Positions 63,604-64,000 of a DNA stretch of 64,000 bases are shown piece by piece. This stretch comes from Bacillota bacterium (GTDB taxonomy: Bacteria; Bacillota; Clostridia; Acetivibrionales; JAEZXR01): assembly GCA_023419605.1 (NCBI GenBank), contig JAEZXR010000107.1, forward strand, positions 1-64,000. The letters run 5' to 3'. Numbering within the stretch: position 1 is the stretch's first letter; each line of letters begins with the position of its first letter. The notes beneath the pieces were generated by a model, which saw nothing but the letters and a program-made list of their open reading frames with translations, was not told the origin of the DNA and did not search any database. Position numbers and translations under genes: made by a program.

Positions 63604-64000
63604 ATGAAAGTGAAATTAATATGTAGTGAGTACGTTAAGTCCATTACAGGAAAAGAGTTAGAAAGACCCAACGTTATAGATCTTTATCATGAAAGCTTTT
63701 CCAGTTCCGGTGAGTTATTAAAGGATAAGTATTTTCGCTACTATGCTCCTTATAACAAAGAATATATGGAAGACAGAATATATGACTGCTATAAAAAAAT
63801 AAATGAAAATCCTGCAGCCTTTGAACAGCTATGTAAGTTTGGGTTGGACGACTCAGTGATCACCTCATTTGTGGATTACCTATCCATACGAGATGATAGT
63901 GTCCTTACTGATATCAATATTAACCTGTTTCTTGGTGTAGGTTCCTGCAAAGGTTTTGCACTTCCTTTACAAGACAAGGTGTATATCAATATAGCACTGG
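63604..64000 (+). CDS. Unidentified protein of the peptide locus (partial, cut by window end)
   Basis: The first 132 codons of a gene running off the window, with AAGGAG before the ATG. It begins MKVKLICSEYVKSITGKE and reaches NLFLGVGSCKGFALPLQDKVYINIAL. That last segment (a xxLGxG, then a short strand with YINI/FIxL) recalls the region before HExxH in DUF2268-type putative zinc proteases, but no HExxH is visible yet. It could be the leader peptidase or another maturation protein of the locus. No membrane segment is seen in this part. Confidence 0.6.
   Translation, partial: MKVKLICSEYVKSITGKELERPNVIDLYHESFSSSGELLKDKYFRYYAPYNKEYMEDRIYDCYKKINENPAAFEQLCKFGLDDSVITSFVDYLSIRDDSVLTDININLFLGVGSCKGFALPLQDKVYINIAL

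Overview
The window is chromosomal DNA of a low- to mid-GC, spore-forming member of the Clostridia. Reasons: strong AGGAGG-type ribosome sites, a SpoIIP gene, a perfect CIRCE element before hrcA-grpE-dnaK, a T-box riboswitch before aspS, RemA, an (alpha)2-type glycyl-tRNA synthetase and pyruvate phosphate dikinase. I cannot fix the genus from sequence alone. Most genes lie on the + strand.

Layout. 1-155: the 3' end of a 5S rRNA and a tRNA-Asn, the tail of an rRNA operon. 0.3-12.3 kb: a housekeeping block (recJ, apt, bifunctional rel, dtd, a metallo-hydrolase, hemZ, hisS, T-box, aspS). 12.5-16.9 kb: a very large double-ATPase activator of the 2-hydroxyacyl-CoA dehydratase type. 17-23.3 kb: a small membrane protein, spoIIP, a hypothetical gene, lepA, a PHP phosphatase and hemW. 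23.4-38.2 kb: the heat-shock cluster hrcA-grpE-dnaK and dnaJ-prmA-rsmE-cheY, split by a 7 kb sugar-uptake cassette (LacI-type regulator, two permeases, binding lipoprotein, GH4 glycosidase, BadF-type kinase) with three matching operators. 38.5-43.3 kb: yicC-remA-gmk-rpoZ-coaBC-glyS. 43.7-46.4 kb: ppdK.

46.4-50.1 kb looks like acquired DNA. It is AT-rich, holds a truncated AraC gene and three genes resembling antibiotic-resistance functions (AviRb-like and AviRa-like rRNA methyltransferases and an APH-fold kinase), and ends in a second, diverged copy of the ppdK 3' end. Beyond it are a cystine-type ABC permease and binding protein with no ATPase gene beside them, a methyltransferase, a VanR/VanS-like two-component pair and zwf. 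A run of small accessory genes follows (WYL regulator, DUF3795, PPOX-fold, AlkZ-related, NUDIX, a broken 2'-5' RNA ligase), then an MraY-family transferase and a sugar nucleotidyltransferase.

The right end (61.7-64 kb) holds the most unusual system. A strong promoter precedes a radical SAM/SPASM maturase, then a 66-residue precursor peptide with twelve cysteines in repeated CxC units, then a gene cut by the window edge. A perfect 14-bp inverted repeat brackets the precursor. This is a ribosomally made, post-translationally modified peptide (RiPP) locus.
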